DNA of 24,747 bases from JAFGTX01 sp942492225 (GTDB taxonomy: Bacteria; Bacillota; Clostridia; Peptostreptococcales; Acidaminobacteraceae). Under the pieces are notes generated by a model. The model ran no database searches, had not been told where the DNA came from, and saw only the letters and a program-made list of their open reading frames with translations. Each line of letters opens with the position of its first letter. The first letter of the stretch is position 1. Made by a program: the position numbers and the translations under genes. Positions 16,691 to 24,747 of the stretch are shown here, one piece after another. The stretch spans positions 1 through 24,747 of the forward strand of contig CALODS010000020.1 in the NCBI GenBank assembly GCA_942492225.1, given 5' to 3'.

Positions 16691-17719
16691 TTATAGAATT
16701 TCAGCCACAAAAGAGTCTACAAGTAAATCAATGGCTTCGTAATCAGTCCAATAATTCGTTACAAAGCGCCACTCATTATCTTCTGTCCCACCAATTTTAA
16801 TGCCTTTTTTCAAAAGATTTGCTATTACTTTTTCTTCAGACATTTTTGGATCTTTTACCTCTAAAAACACCATATTAATATCATTTCTTTGGTGTTTGAT
16901 TTTTATACCATTTATTTTAGAGAATTTTTCTGTCATATATTTGCATTTTTTATGATCCTCTTCTAAATTCGGGATCATTTCTTTGAGTGCAACAAGACCT
17001 GCAGCAGCCATAAAACCAATTTGTCTCATACCGCCGCCCATTAATTTCCGATATTTTTTTGCTTTTTCTATGAATTTTGTTGATCCAACAACAATGGAAC
17101 CCACTGGTGCACATAGTCCTTTAGAAAGACAGAAAGTTATCGAATCTGCATATTGACAGAGGTCTTTAGGCGTAACACCTAAGGCTGTTGATGCATTAAA
17201 TAACCTTGCGCCATCCATATGAACCGGAATGTTATTCTCTTGAGCGACTGCATATATTTTTTTCATATTCTCAAGTGGCACTACAGCACCACAACCATGT
17301 GCATTTTCTATACAAATAAGTCCCGTATCAGGATAGTGAATATCTTCTTCTCTAATCATTTGACGTATCATCTCTGGGTCCATCCATCCATTACGAGTGG
17401 GTACACCACGAAGTTGTACGCCAGCAATAACTGCAGCTGCACCAACTTCATGCATAAGTATATGACTATTATCGCCTAATATAATTTCATCTCCACGTTT
17501 TGTATGAGTTAATACACATAACTGATTACCAAATGTGCCACTTGGAACAAATAGTGCTGCTTCTTTACCTGTTATTTGTGATGCATACTGTGCTAATTCC
17601 TTTACAGTCGGGTCATCATCATATACGTCATCTCCAACAACAGCACTCATTATAGCTGCTCGCATCTGTTCTGTAGGTTGTGTTACTGTATCACTTCTAA
17701 AATCGACATATTTCATCAT
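16691..17719 (-). CDS. Low-specificity L-threonine aldolase
   Basis: A 342-aa fold-type I PLP enzyme. The N-terminus VDFRSDTVTQPTEQMRAAI and the phosphate-binding PSGTFGNQ are signatures of the family. The PLP aspartate is in VHMDGARLFNA (D169), and the Schiff-base lysine is K200 in CLSKGLCAPVGS. It cleaves L-threonine/allo-threonine to glycine and acetaldehyde in the cytoplasm. Two adjacent ATGs (17717-17719 and 17714-17716) follow a GGGGG ribosome site; the second has the better spacing. It lies upstream of fabI but fabI has its own promoter, so a shared operon is not implied. It is divergent from the YtvI-like gene. Confidence 0.93.
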   Translation of the reverse strand: MMKYVDFRSDTVTQPTEQMRAAIMSAVVGDDVYDDDPTVKELAQYASQITGKEAALFVPSGTFGNQLCVLTHTKRGDEIILGDNSHILMHEVGAAAVIAGVQLRGVPTRNGWMDPEMIRQMIREEDIHYPDTGLICIENAHGCGAVVPLENMKKIYAVAQENNIPVHMDGARLFNASTALGVTPKDLCQYADSITFCLSKGLCAPVGSIVVGSTKFIEKAKKYRKLMGGGMRQIGFMAAAGLVALKEMIPNLEEDHKKCKYMTEKFSKINGIKIKHQRNDINMVFLEVKDPKMSEEKVIANLLKKGIKIGGTEDNEWRFVTNYWTDYEAIDLLVDSFVAEIL

Positions 17720-17842
17720 CGTACCCCCTATAATTTCTATTTATCTTTTCATTATAGCGCATTTCTTATTCGTCATCACAAAAAAATATTATTGAATACA
17801 ACAATTTTAGGATATAAATCTTGTATAGAAAGAAGGTCAATA

Positions 17843-18910
17843 ATGATGTTTAACGCACCTTATAAAAAAATTAGTTTAATTTTATTTTTAACACTCATCG
17901 TTTATCTCATTATTATTTATGCAGGTACTATTATAAGCCTTGTTTTGCCTCTTATGATTGCAATCATTATCGCTTATAAAATAAGGCCTTTAATTAAATT
18001 CCTTGATGAACATACACCGCTGCCCATTGCAATTATCTCACTTTTATCAGTTATTTTGTCTATCGGTTGCATGATGTTGATTGTCTGGGTTTTATCAATT
18101 TTTTTCACCTCTTTATCAACTAAAATAATAGCGATTCTACCACAAGCTGTTCAAGAGTTAAATAGCTTTTATCAACATGTCATTCTATCCTATAAAAATT
18201 ATTTCACCCTAATTCCAACGAATTGGCAAGGAATTGTCTCTAATAGTATTAGCTCTTTTTCTAATCAATTAATTGCATTTGTAGGAAGTCTCGCTGGTAG
18301 TTTAATGAATCGATTATCCTTAATACCGAACATTCTATTATTTTTTGTGTTCACACTATTAACAACTTATTTCGTTACCAAAGATTTTGAGCATGTTGAT
18401 TACTTTATAAGACACGGAAAAGACTTTTTACAGAATAAAATCCTTTACCAAGAAATTAAAAAAAATGTCTTTATCGTTCTTATTGGCTATTTAAGAGCAC
18501 AACTCATCCTGATGAGTTGTACATTTATTATCTCCCTAATAGGCTTACTTATACTCCGTGTTGACTATGCACCACTCATCGCATTCACTATTGCATTAGT
18601 AGATGCCCTACCTATGTTTGGTCCCGCTATAATTTACATCCCATGGATGATCGCACGTATACTTGTAGGTAATGCATCTGGTGCTATTGGACTTTTCATA
18701 CTCTATCTTATCGCAACGTTAACAAGGCAAACAATGGAGCCTAAAATTGTTAGTTCACAAATTGGCATTCACCCAATTGTCACATTATCTGCCATGTATG
18801 CTGGCGTAAAACTCTTTGGCGTTTTGGGAATTATCCTCGGACCTTTGTCTGCTATTATTATTACAAAAAGCTACAAAATCTTAACATCAACACAAAAACA
18901 CGAACATTAA
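17843..18910 (+). CDS. AI-2E family transporter, YtvI-like membrane protein
   Basis: About 355 aa and strongly hydrophobic. It has paired N-terminal membrane segments (~10-55), another at ~62-90, a polar extracytoplasmic region (~95-150), and C-terminal segments including the family-typical DALPMFGPAIIYIPW and GILGIILGPLSA-like blocks. This is the AI-2E/PerM family; YtvI of spore formers is a sporulation membrane protein of the same type. The transported substrate is unknown here. The frame is open from 17678, but the start at ATG 17843 has AAGAAGG nine bases upstream and gives a normal family length. It stands alone between a divergent threonine aldolase and glutamine synthetase. Confidence 0.88.
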   Translation: MMFNAPYKKISLILFLTLIVYLIIIYAGTIISLVLPLMIAIIIAYKIRPLIKFLDEHTPLPIAIISLLSVILSIGCMMLIVWVLSIFFTSLSTKIIAILPQAVQELNSFYQHVILSYKNYFTLIPTNWQGIVSNSISSFSNQLIAFVGSLAGSLMNRLSLIPNILLFFVFTLLTTYFVTKDFEHVDYFIRHGKDFLQNKILYQEIKKNVFIVLIGYLRAQLILMSCTFIISLIGLLILRVDYAPLIAFTIALVDALPMFGPAIIYIPWMIARILVGNASGAIGLFILYLIATLTRQTMEPKIVSSQIGIHPIVTLSAMYAGVKLFGVLGIILGPLSAIIITKSYKILTSTQKHEH

Positions 18911-19004
18911 TTGCAAATACTTGTTTTTTATACATTTATAATTCGTGTATGTTGAGTTGTTCTAAACACTTACTTAAAGCTATAAATTTTTACCTTTAAA
19001 AATG

Positions 19005-19032
19005 TTTACATTTTATTATTTTATGTTATAAT
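19005..19032 (+). promoter_or_regulatory. Sigma-A promoter with extended -10 for glutamine synthetase
   Basis: TTTACA (19005-19010), 16 bases, then TGT-TATAAT (19024-19032): a -10 hexamer with full TGn extension, 49 bases upstream of the ATG. An 11-base direct repeat AATTCGTGTAT flanks it at 18940-18950 and 19041-19051. Confidence 0.75.
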
Positions 19033-19081
19033 TATTCATAAATTCGTGTATACAATATGTAAACAACCTTAGGAGGTAATT

Positions 19082-20983
19082 ATGTCGGAACTATTATATT
19101 TCATTAATCCACAAAACGAAACGTTTGACACTATCAAGGAGAAATTAACACAAAATCCACAAATCAAATTTGTTTCACTCGTTGCAGTTGATTTAGGCAA
19201 TAACAGCACTGATGAAAGAATTCCTGTGAAATTGTTCTTAGAAGATATCGAAGGTTTGTTGATCAATGGTGTTCAAACAGATGGCTCCAGCGTAAATTTG
19301 CCTGAAATCGCCGCGATCAACAATGCAAAAGTTGAAATTGTTCCAGATAGAAAAGTAAAATGGTTGGTTGACTACAATTATTCATATTGCAATGATCGAG
19401 GAGTTAACGAACCACTCGGAACATTATTAATCCCATCTTTTTTAGTACATGATGGGGAGATGGTTTGTTCTAGATCAATTCTCAAAAAATCGATAGAGCA
19501 TTTTTCAAACTCTATATTATCTTTGTTAAAAGAGCATCCAAACACACTTTCAGAAATTGGTGTTGATTCTATCGATTCAATAGAAGAAGTTGTTCTTACA
19601 ACTGCGACAGAATTAGAATTTTGGGTAAAGACGCCTGACAATCGCACAAGTGAAGAGAAGTTAACAACATCGCAAGTTCTAAAAGAACAATATTGGAAAA
19701 GAACCGTTGGACCTGTTAGAACAGCTATGGAACAAGCCTTAATTGAACTTGATCGTTTTGAATTTGGTGCAGAAATGGGTCATAAAGAAGTTGGTGGTGT
19801 ACCAGCAAAAGTTATTGGAATGAGTCAATACACACACATTATGGAACAATTAGAAATAGATTGGAAATATTCACACGCAATGCAAACTGCTGACAATGAA
19901 TTATTTTCTAAAGATATTATAAAAGATACCTTCGTACGACTTGGTCTTGATGTTACTTTTATGGCCAAACCCGTTGAAGGTGTTGCAGGCAATGGCGAAC
20001 ATCATCATTTAGGCGTAGCGTTAAAACTAAAAAATGGTAAAACAAAGAATTTATTTGCGCCACAAGATATGACCTCTACTTTCCTAAACAAATTTGGGTG
20101 GGGCGCATTGATGGGCATGCTTAAAAACTATGAAGTCATCAATCCATTTGTAACTTCTACTAATGATGCGTTCAATAGACTAAAACCAGGTTTTGAAGCA
20201 CCAATCTGTACGGTCGCTTCACTTGGTCATTCGCATGAAATACCATCAAGAAACAGAACGGTTTTAATTGGTCTCGTTCGAGATATCAACGCACCACTTG
20301 CAACACGTTTTGAATTAAGAGCACCCAATCCAAATTCAAACACTTACTTAACAACTGCATCATGTTACCAAGGCATGTTAGATGGTATCAATTATGCAAT
20401 TAAAACCGGAAAGTCTGTTGATGAATTAGAAAAAGAAATGAGCAAGAAATCTGGTGAGTCATTTGATTATTTAGAAACAGATCGAGAATACCGTTCTGAA
20501 GAGGATGTATTTGAAGACTATACCGAAGAAGAAAGAGATACTCTATTTGCTAAACCTCCAAAAACAGTATGGGAAAACATCAGTTCATTCGACTCCTACC
20601 CTGAAAAAATAGATGTTCTAAAGGCTGGTAATGTTTTTACTGAAAAATTATTAAAGTCGTACAAAGCCTCACTTATTGGACAATGGAAAGAAGAACTTAA
20701 CGGAAGAATTATTCCTAACAATATGGGGATTATTAGAAAATATAATAAGTTACATGGTGCTGACGACATAACAGACCTTGATGTTGTTAACTGGGAGAAG
20801 TGCAATTCACTTCGTCATTATTTAATGAAAGATAGTCTATCAAACAAATCACTTTTTACAAAAATCAGAGAAAGTATTCTTGCAAACGACTACAATGCAC
20901 TTTCTGAATACCAAGTAGAAATGATGACGAACATGACTGACCTAAAAAACCTTTATGCAACTTATAAACAAAACCTATTATAA
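19082..20983 (+). CDS. Glutamine synthetase, large (~633 aa) form
   Basis: An ammonia-assimilation enzyme (glutamate + NH3 + ATP to glutamine). An N-terminal beta-Grasp-like part (~25-110, including VSLVAVDLGNNSTDERIPVKLF) precedes a catalytic domain. Visible catalytic-site blocks: ELEFWV, GAEMGHKEVGGVPAK, FMAKPVEGVAGNGEHHHLG, the DAFNRLKPGFEAPICTV block matching the family's PGFEAP motif, and ATRFELRAPNPNSNTYL. A C-terminal helical extension of ~180 residues (from ~460) is absent from the ordinary ~440-470 aa GSI enzymes and also differs from the ~700-aa GSIII. It could have a narrower substrate role (for example another gamma-glutamyl ligase), but the ammonium/ATP site looks intact. ATG with AGGAGGT ribosome site. 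Monocistronic: own promoter and a strong terminator. Confidence 0.88.
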   Translation: MSELLYFINPQNETFDTIKEKLTQNPQIKFVSLVAVDLGNNSTDERIPVKLFLEDIEGLLINGVQTDGSSVNLPEIAAINNAKVEIVPDRKVKWLVDYNYSYCNDRGVNEPLGTLLIPSFLVHDGEMVCSRSILKKSIEHFSNSILSLLKEHPNTLSEIGVDSIDSIEEVVLTTATELEFWVKTPDNRTSEEKLTTSQVLKEQYWKRTVGPVRTAMEQALIELDRFEFGAEMGHKEVGGVPAKVIGMSQYTHIMEQLEIDWKYSHAMQTADNELFSKDIIKDTFVRLGLDVTFMAKPVEGVAGNGEHHHLGVALKLKNGKTKNLFAPQDMTSTFLNKFGWGALMGMLKNYEVINPFVTSTNDAFNRLKPGFEAPICTVASLGHSHEIPSRNRTVLIGLVRDINAPLATRFELRAPNPNSNTYLTTASCYQGMLDGINYAIKTGKSVDELEKEMSKKSGESFDYLETDREYRSEEDVFEDYTEEERDTLFAKPPKTVWENISSFDSYPEKIDVLKAGNVFTEKLLKSYKASLIGQWKEELNGRIIPNNMGIIRKYNKLHGADDITDLDVVNWEKCNSLRHYLMKDSLSNKSLFTKIRESILANDYNALSEYQVEMMTNMTDLKNLYATYKQNLL

Positions 20984-20991
20984 TTAAAAAT

Positions 20992-21031
20992 AAAAACTAC
21001 AGCAGTGTGAGAAACCATTGCTGTAGTTTTT
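20992..21031. terminator. Bidirectional terminator after glutamine synthetase
   Basis: 16-base arms (20992-21007 and 21016-21031, core ACTACAGCA / TGCTGTAGT, one G-U pair) with an 8-base loop, followed by T residues on the plus strand and, in the minus sense, by UUUUUAUUUUU. It serves the convergent glutamine synthetase and patatin-like genes. Confidence 0.9.
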
Positions 21032-21047
21032 TTGTAGTCACAAAATA

Positions 21048-21822
21048 TTAGTCAAACTGAACTTTACTGCCCATTTCATAGCCAACACCAAAATTTTCCT
21101 CAATAAATTTTTTAGAAAAATTTAATGTATCTGCTTTTTTATACATAATATTCGATGAAATGACACACAATTCATTCGGTTGATATCGCGTTAAAATATA
21201 TTCAGGTATTTCAAAAGTATTCTTAAATGTTATCATTATAAGTTTATCAACCTTATTCTGAATAAAAGGTTCCATAAACATATTATTTAACAAGCCACCA
21301 TCTAAAGTATACTGGTTGTATATACCTTGTTTCAAATCCGTTTTAAACTGCTCAATAGATACGTCAAAACTGAAGTCATCGTCAAACGGATTAACACCAA
21401 TTGCTTTTGGTAACAGTGACGAATGCCTTATTTTTTCAAAACGCGCCTCTTCCGATAGTGGTTTAATATCAGACCACCCATGTGTTAGTTGCCCCTCTAC
21501 TACAGGAACATAATTCACGTAAAAATGTTCCACCCATTTACTATCATTATATCCCTTAATACCTTCCAACATTTCTATTGCACCACTACTCTCAATAATT
21601 GGAGAATCCTAACCTCTATACTATCTCCAGGAAACTTTTTGAAGTTAGCCAATTTTTTTCATTTCATCAAATGCATTTTTTAATACAAAATAACCATTAA
21701 TACCACCAATTGATGTTCCCGAAATTATATTAAATTTAATTCCTCTATCATTTAACGCACATAAAACACCTGCTTGAAAAGCGCCTTTTGCAACCGCCAC
21801 CTTGTAGATATAACCCAATCAC
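21048..21822 (-). pseudogene. Patatin-like phospholipase, disrupted by several indels
   Basis: The 3' part (21048-21572, 174 codons) is open and contains the catalytic-Asp motif LDGGLLNNMF. The 5' part, in pieces of other frames, encodes VIGLYLQGGG, then (after removing one T near 21792) AKGAFQAGVLCALNDRGIKF, then GTSIGGINGYFVLKNAFDEM, the patatin oxyanion and GxSxG serine blocks. Further frame breaks lie near 21651, probably near 21632, and near 21608 (in-frame TAG). At least three indels separate the pieces. Restored, it would be a ~255-aa patatin-like lipid acyl hydrolase. The likely start is GTG 21820-21822 with AAGGAG upstream. Either a decayed pseudogene or a local run of sequencing errors. 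Confidence 0.8.
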
Positions 21823-21971
21823 TCTTTTCAACTCCTTTATCATTTCCTCATCCATTATACACCATCTATTGACAAGGTTGCATTACTTAGATAAAATTTA
21901 AAAGTTGATAACATATATAAGTAGGTAAATTTCATTAAGAAATTAATATTGAATAGAAAAAGGAAGAAATT

Positions 21972-23579
21972 ATGTCTAAGAAAAATTATAGTTTTACTGA
22001 GGAAATTAACAGACGCCGTACATTTGCAATCATTTCCCATCCTGATGCGGGAAAAACAACTTTAACAGAAAAATTACTGTTATTTGGGGGAGCAATTCGT
22101 GAAGCTGGTTCTGTAAAATCAAGACGTGCAAACAAGCATGCTGTATCTGACTGGATGGAGATTGAAAAACAAAGAGGTATCTCTGTCACATCATCCGTTC
22201 TACAGTTTGAATATGACGATCATTGTATTAACATTCTCGATACACCTGGTCACCAGGATTTTTCCGAGGACACTTATAGAACACTTATGGCCGCTGACAA
22301 CGCAGTAATGGTTGTAGACTGCGCCAAAGGAGTCGAAGCACAAACAAAAAAACTGTTTAAAGTATGTAAAATGCGCGGAATTCCAATTTTTACATTCGTC
22401 AATAAGATGGACCGTATGGGAAAAAATCCATTTGAATTAATGGAAGAAATAGAAAACGTATTAGGTATTCACTCATATCCAATGAACTGGCCTATTGGAA
22501 TTGGTAAAGATTTTAAAGGTGTCTACAACAGATACGATGGCCAAGTTGAACTTTTCGGTGGTGGTAATCACGGTCAAGGTATGACAAGTACTATCAAAGG
22601 TAACATTGAAGATGAAAAGTTTAAAGAACTTTTAGGCACTCATCTACATAACCAACTATTAGAGGAAATTGAACTCCTTAATATTGCTGGTGATGATTTT
22701 GATCTCAATAAGATACTTTCTGGAGAATTGACGCCTGTATTTTTTGGTAGCGCCCTTACAAACTTTGGCGTACAACCCTTCCTCGAAAAATTCTTAGATA
22801 TAACAACTGCACCAAAAGGTCGATCAAGTAACAATGGCGAGATTGATCCAAAATCAGAAAATTTTACTGGCTTCATTTTTAAAATTCAAGCCAACATGGA
22901 CCCTGCCCATAGAGATAGAATTGCATTTTTAAGAATTTGTTCAGGCAAATTTGAAAAAGGTATGAGCGTTAACCATGTACAAGAAAACAAAAAAATTAAG
23001 TTAGCACAACCACAACAATTCCTTGCTCAAGATAGAGTTGTTGTTGAGACAGCTTTCGCTGGTGATATTATCGGTATCCATGATCCTGGTATTTTCAAAA
23101 TTGGCGATTCACTTTGCGCTGATAAATCAAAGGTGCAGTATGATGGAATCCCACTATTTGCCCCAGAACATTTTGCAAAAGTAACTATAAAAAATGCAAT
23201 GAAACGTAAACAATTTATCAAGGGAATTACACAGCTTTCAGAAGAAGGTTCCATTCAAGTTTATAAACGTCCAAGTATAGGTGGTGTTGAAGAGCTGATT
23301 GTCGGTGTAGTTGGTATTCTTCAGTTCGAAGTATTGGAATATCGTCTATTAAACGAATATGGCGTAGAGACTCTTATTGAACGCATGCCATATAAATACG
23401 TAAGATGGGTTGAAATGGATGGGTATGACCATAGAAATTTTAAAATTACAATGGATACAATGATTGTTGAGGATGCTGATGGCCACCCTGCACTGATCTT
23501 TCAAAATGAATGGTCGATAAAAAAAGTTGAAGAAAGAAACCCCAATGCAGTACTAAGAGAAATTTCTTTGAGAAAATAA
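21972..23579 (+). CDS. prfC: Peptide chain release factor 3
   Basis: A 535-aa translational GTPase. G1 is SHPDAGKTTLTE (~22-33), the switch I region carries EKQRGISVTSSVLQF, G3 is DTPGHQDFSEDTYR (~90-103) and G4 is FVNKMDRMGKNP. The C-terminal EF-G-like parts include GVVGILQFEVLEYRL, an RF3 hallmark. It recycles RF1/RF2 from terminated ribosomes using GTP. Length and all GTPase motifs are normal. ATG with AAAGGAAG-type ribosome site. Divergent from the patatin-like gene; an in-frame TTGATA (21905-21910) lies upstream but no good -10 was found. The hemerythrin gene follows 61 bases later without a visible terminator between. Confidence 0.96.
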   Translation: MSKKNYSFTEEINRRRTFAIISHPDAGKTTLTEKLLLFGGAIREAGSVKSRRANKHAVSDWMEIEKQRGISVTSSVLQFEYDDHCINILDTPGHQDFSEDTYRTLMAADNAVMVVDCAKGVEAQTKKLFKVCKMRGIPIFTFVNKMDRMGKNPFELMEEIENVLGIHSYPMNWPIGIGKDFKGVYNRYDGQVELFGGGNHGQGMTSTIKGNIEDEKFKELLGTHLHNQLLEEIELLNIAGDDFDLNKILSGELTPVFFGSALTNFGVQPFLEKFLDITTAPKGRSSNNGEIDPKSENFTGFIFKIQANMDPAHRDRIAFLRICSGKFEKGMSVNHVQENKKIKLAQPQQFLAQDRVVVETAFAGDIIGIHDPGIFKIGDSLCADKSKVQYDGIPLFAPEHFAKVTIKNAMKRKQFIKGITQLSEEGSIQVYKRPSIGGVEELIVGVVGILQFEVLEYRLLNEYGVETLIERMPYKYVRWVEMDGYDHRNFKITMDTMIVEDADGHPALIFQNEWSIKKVEERNPNAVLREISLRK

Positions 23580-23640
23580 TAATTTATATTGCCTCATCCT
23601 GTGGTATTATTAATGTATCAAACAAAAGGAGTTGTTTTTA

Positions 23641-24164
23641 TGGCTTTTGAATGGAAAGAAGAGTATTCCGTCCACATCAAAGAAATTGATGATCAACATA
23701 AGAAACTTTTTACACTAATAGAATTACTTGAGAAAAGCACTACAACTGGTGACTTTAAGTCGTCTGTTAATCATGCATTAGATGAACTTATGGAGTATGT
23801 AAATATTCATTTTGAAACGGAAGAATATTACCTTAAAAAATCTAACTATGCAGATTTATCGATACATCAAGCACTTCACAATGAAATTAAAGTAGAAATA
23901 AACAAAAAAATTAATCACATTATCAATCGTGATATTACTTCACTAGATGTGGCTGGTCTTTATAATTTCTTATTAAATTGGTTAGAAAAACACATACTCA
24001 CAGAAGATCAAATACACGATTGCTTTAAAAGAGTATCACGATATTTAAATAATATAAAACCAACAAAATATTTTGTTGGTTTTTATTTTTGCGGTAAATA
24101 CAGTTTCTCATTTAACATCCCCTACTCTCAATGCTTGGCAAAAGATTTCCAGCCTTTCATATAA
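23641..24164 (+). CDS. Bacteriohemerythrin, C-terminus apparently frameshifted
   Basis: A di-iron oxygen-binding protein of the hemerythrin family. Ligand blocks are in order: the N-terminal YSVHIKEIDDQHKKLF, HFETEEYYL, HQALHNEI and WLEKHILTEDQ. The first ~120 residues are typical. The open frame then continues to 24164 (174 aa) through a perfect terminator (24056-24083), with an unlike tail. In another frame from about 24010 the sequence would read YTIALKEYHDI and stop at TAA 24046-24048, right before the terminator; this fits the family's KKY-type ending. So a small indel in the A-run CAAATAC (~24009-24013) is likely and the true product is ~136 aa. Probable role: oxygen sensing or storage/detoxification in an anaerobe. 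ATG at 23641 with AAAGGAG; the open frame also extends upstream without a ribosome site. Confidence 0.88.
24056..24090. terminator. Terminator of the hemerythrin gene
   Basis: 13-base perfect arms AAAACCAACAAAA (24056-24068) and TTTTGTTGGTTTT (24071-24083), then TTATTTTT-type run to 24090. It lies inside the hemerythrin ORF as sequenced, but directly after the stop in the corrected frame. Confidence 0.88.
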
Positions 24165-24184
24165 AAAATTAATTGTCTCACCTC

Positions 24185-24212
24185 TTGATAAAGTGTATAC
24201 TGTCTGTATATC
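24185..24212 (+). promoter_or_regulatory. Possible promoter with inverted repeats for the hydrolase gene
   Basis: TTGATA (24185-24190) and TATATC (24207-24212) with 16-base spacing, 33 bases before the ATG. TAAAGTG (24189-24195) and its complement CACTTTA (24224-24230) bracket the -10, and AAGTG (24213-24217) pairs with CACTT (24224-24228), which suggests an operator. Moderate to weak. Confidence 0.5.
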
Positions 24213-24244
24213 AAGTGTAATGTCACTTTAACAATGGAGGTAAC

Positions 24245-24747
24245 ATGAAAGAAATTGAATTAATTAAAAAGCATTTAGAATCAAAAAAAACTTTAAATAT
24301 AGAGACACTGTCATCTAATAACACAGCTTTAATCGTAATTGATATGGTTAATGGATTTGCTAAATCTGGGAATTTATACTCCGATAGAATCGAAAATATA
24401 ATTCCAGCCGTCGTCAGTACAAACAACTTATTTAATGATTATATCAAATTATTCATTGCAGATACCCACAATGAGGATGCAACAGAATTTGAAGCCTACC
24501 TTCCCCATTGTGTTGGGGAAGAAGCTAAAGTTATCGAAGAATTAAAGGTACTGTATGATGATAAATCTCTTGAAATTCCCAAAAATTCTACCAATGCTTT
24601 CCACGCACCTGCTTTTCAAAAGTGGTTTGAGGACAACAAAAGCATTTATAATCAGTTTGTTTTAATAGGTGATTGCACCGATATCTGTATATTACAGATG
24701 GCACTCTCACTAAAAACTTATTTCAATGAGCAAAATTTAACGTCTAG
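24245..24747 (+). CDS. Nicotinamidase/isochorismatase-like cysteine hydrolase, 5' part (cut by window edge)
   Basis: The first 167 codons are present and the frame is open to the window end. The isochorismatase-fold motifs are visible: ALIVIDMVNGFAKSG (catalytic Asp), IPKNSTNAFHAPAF (catalytic Lys), and VLIGDCTDICILQMALSL, which contains the nucleophilic Cys in the DIC position, plus the cis-peptide-type GDCTD block. This supports a nicotinamide-to-nicotinate hydrolase in NAD salvage, though related amidases share the fold. The ribosome site GGAGG lies five bases before the ATG. Preceded by a candidate promoter and an inverted repeat, so probably a separate transcription unit from the hemerythrin gene. 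Confidence 0.85.
   Translation, partial: MKEIELIKKHLESKKTLNIETLSSNNTALIVIDMVNGFAKSGNLYSDRIENIIPAVVSTNNLFNDYIKLFIADTHNEDATEFEAYLPHCVGEEAKVIEELKVLYDDKSLEIPKNSTNAFHAPAFQKWFEDNKSIYNQFVLIGDCTDICILQMALSLKTYFNEQNLTS

Noticed and set aside
17793..17818. Promoter TTGAAT/TATAAA for the YtvI-like gene, or a SigE-type sporulation promoter
   Set aside because: Spacing is 14 bases for sigma-A and the SigE hexamers do not match well at allowed spacing.
19005..19045. GlnR/TnrA-type box (TGTNA-N7-TNACA) at the glutamine synthetase promoter
   Set aside because: TGTTATAATTATTCATA has a mismatch in the second half and overlaps the -10; too weak in AT-rich DNA.
24091..24160. Small minus-strand ORF beginning MKGWKSFAKH
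   Set aside because: It stops after ten codons, has no ribosome site near the ATG, and only becomes longer by assuming an indel.

Overview
AT-rich, densely packed bacterial DNA that looks chromosomal. The gene set (YtvI-like AI-2E-family membrane protein, YgiQ radical SAM protein, FabI, bacteriohemerythrin, ~630-residue glutamine synthetase, M23 peptidase plus bactofilin), the strong GGAGG-type ribosome sites, frequent TTG/GTG starts and sigma-A promoters point to Bacillota, most likely an anaerobic member of Clostridia. The genus cannot be fixed from sequence alone. No phage, insertion sequence, CRISPR array, tRNA or rRNA was seen.

Left part (1-9553, all minus strand): the 5' end of a histidine ammonia-lyase gene; a small unknown gene broken by a frameshift and bracketed by two near-identical terminators; then a compact transcription unit that reads (right to left) giant signalling protein, LacI-type regulator, YgiQ-type radical SAM protein, terminator. 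The giant protein (about 1780 aa) joins a kinase-like domain lacking the catalytic HRD motif, an AAA ATPase, a long TPR region, a GAF-like region, an active-looking GGDEF (GGEEF) diguanylate cyclase domain and a second GAF-like region.

Middle (9554-17719): divergent from the giant gene, a sigma-A promoter drives an M23 cell-wall peptidase and a bactofilin, ended by a terminator shared with a convergent MocR-type regulator. Between the MocR gene and a NdpA-like gene lies a strong candidate 6S RNA (minus strand, about 178 nt) with its own promoter, long-range closing stems and a terminal U-run. Next come RluA-type pseudouridine synthase / NdpA-like (translationally coupled), an unknown coiled-coil protein, a frameshifted fabI with its own promoter, and a threonine aldolase.

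Right part (17720-24747): a YtvI-like membrane protein, a large glutamine synthetase with a clear extended -10 promoter and strong terminator, a patatin-like phospholipase gene broken by several indels (minus strand), peptide chain release factor 3, a bacteriohemerythrin whose C-terminus appears frameshifted into its own terminator, and the 5' part of a nicotinamidase/isochorismatase-like hydrolase.

Four genes carry single- or few-base indels relative to their expected reading frames, while a 5.3-kb ORF nearby is intact. Whether these are assembly errors or real decay is the main quality question for this window. The most notable biology is the 6S RNA locus and the kinase-like/AAA/TPR/GGDEF protein.
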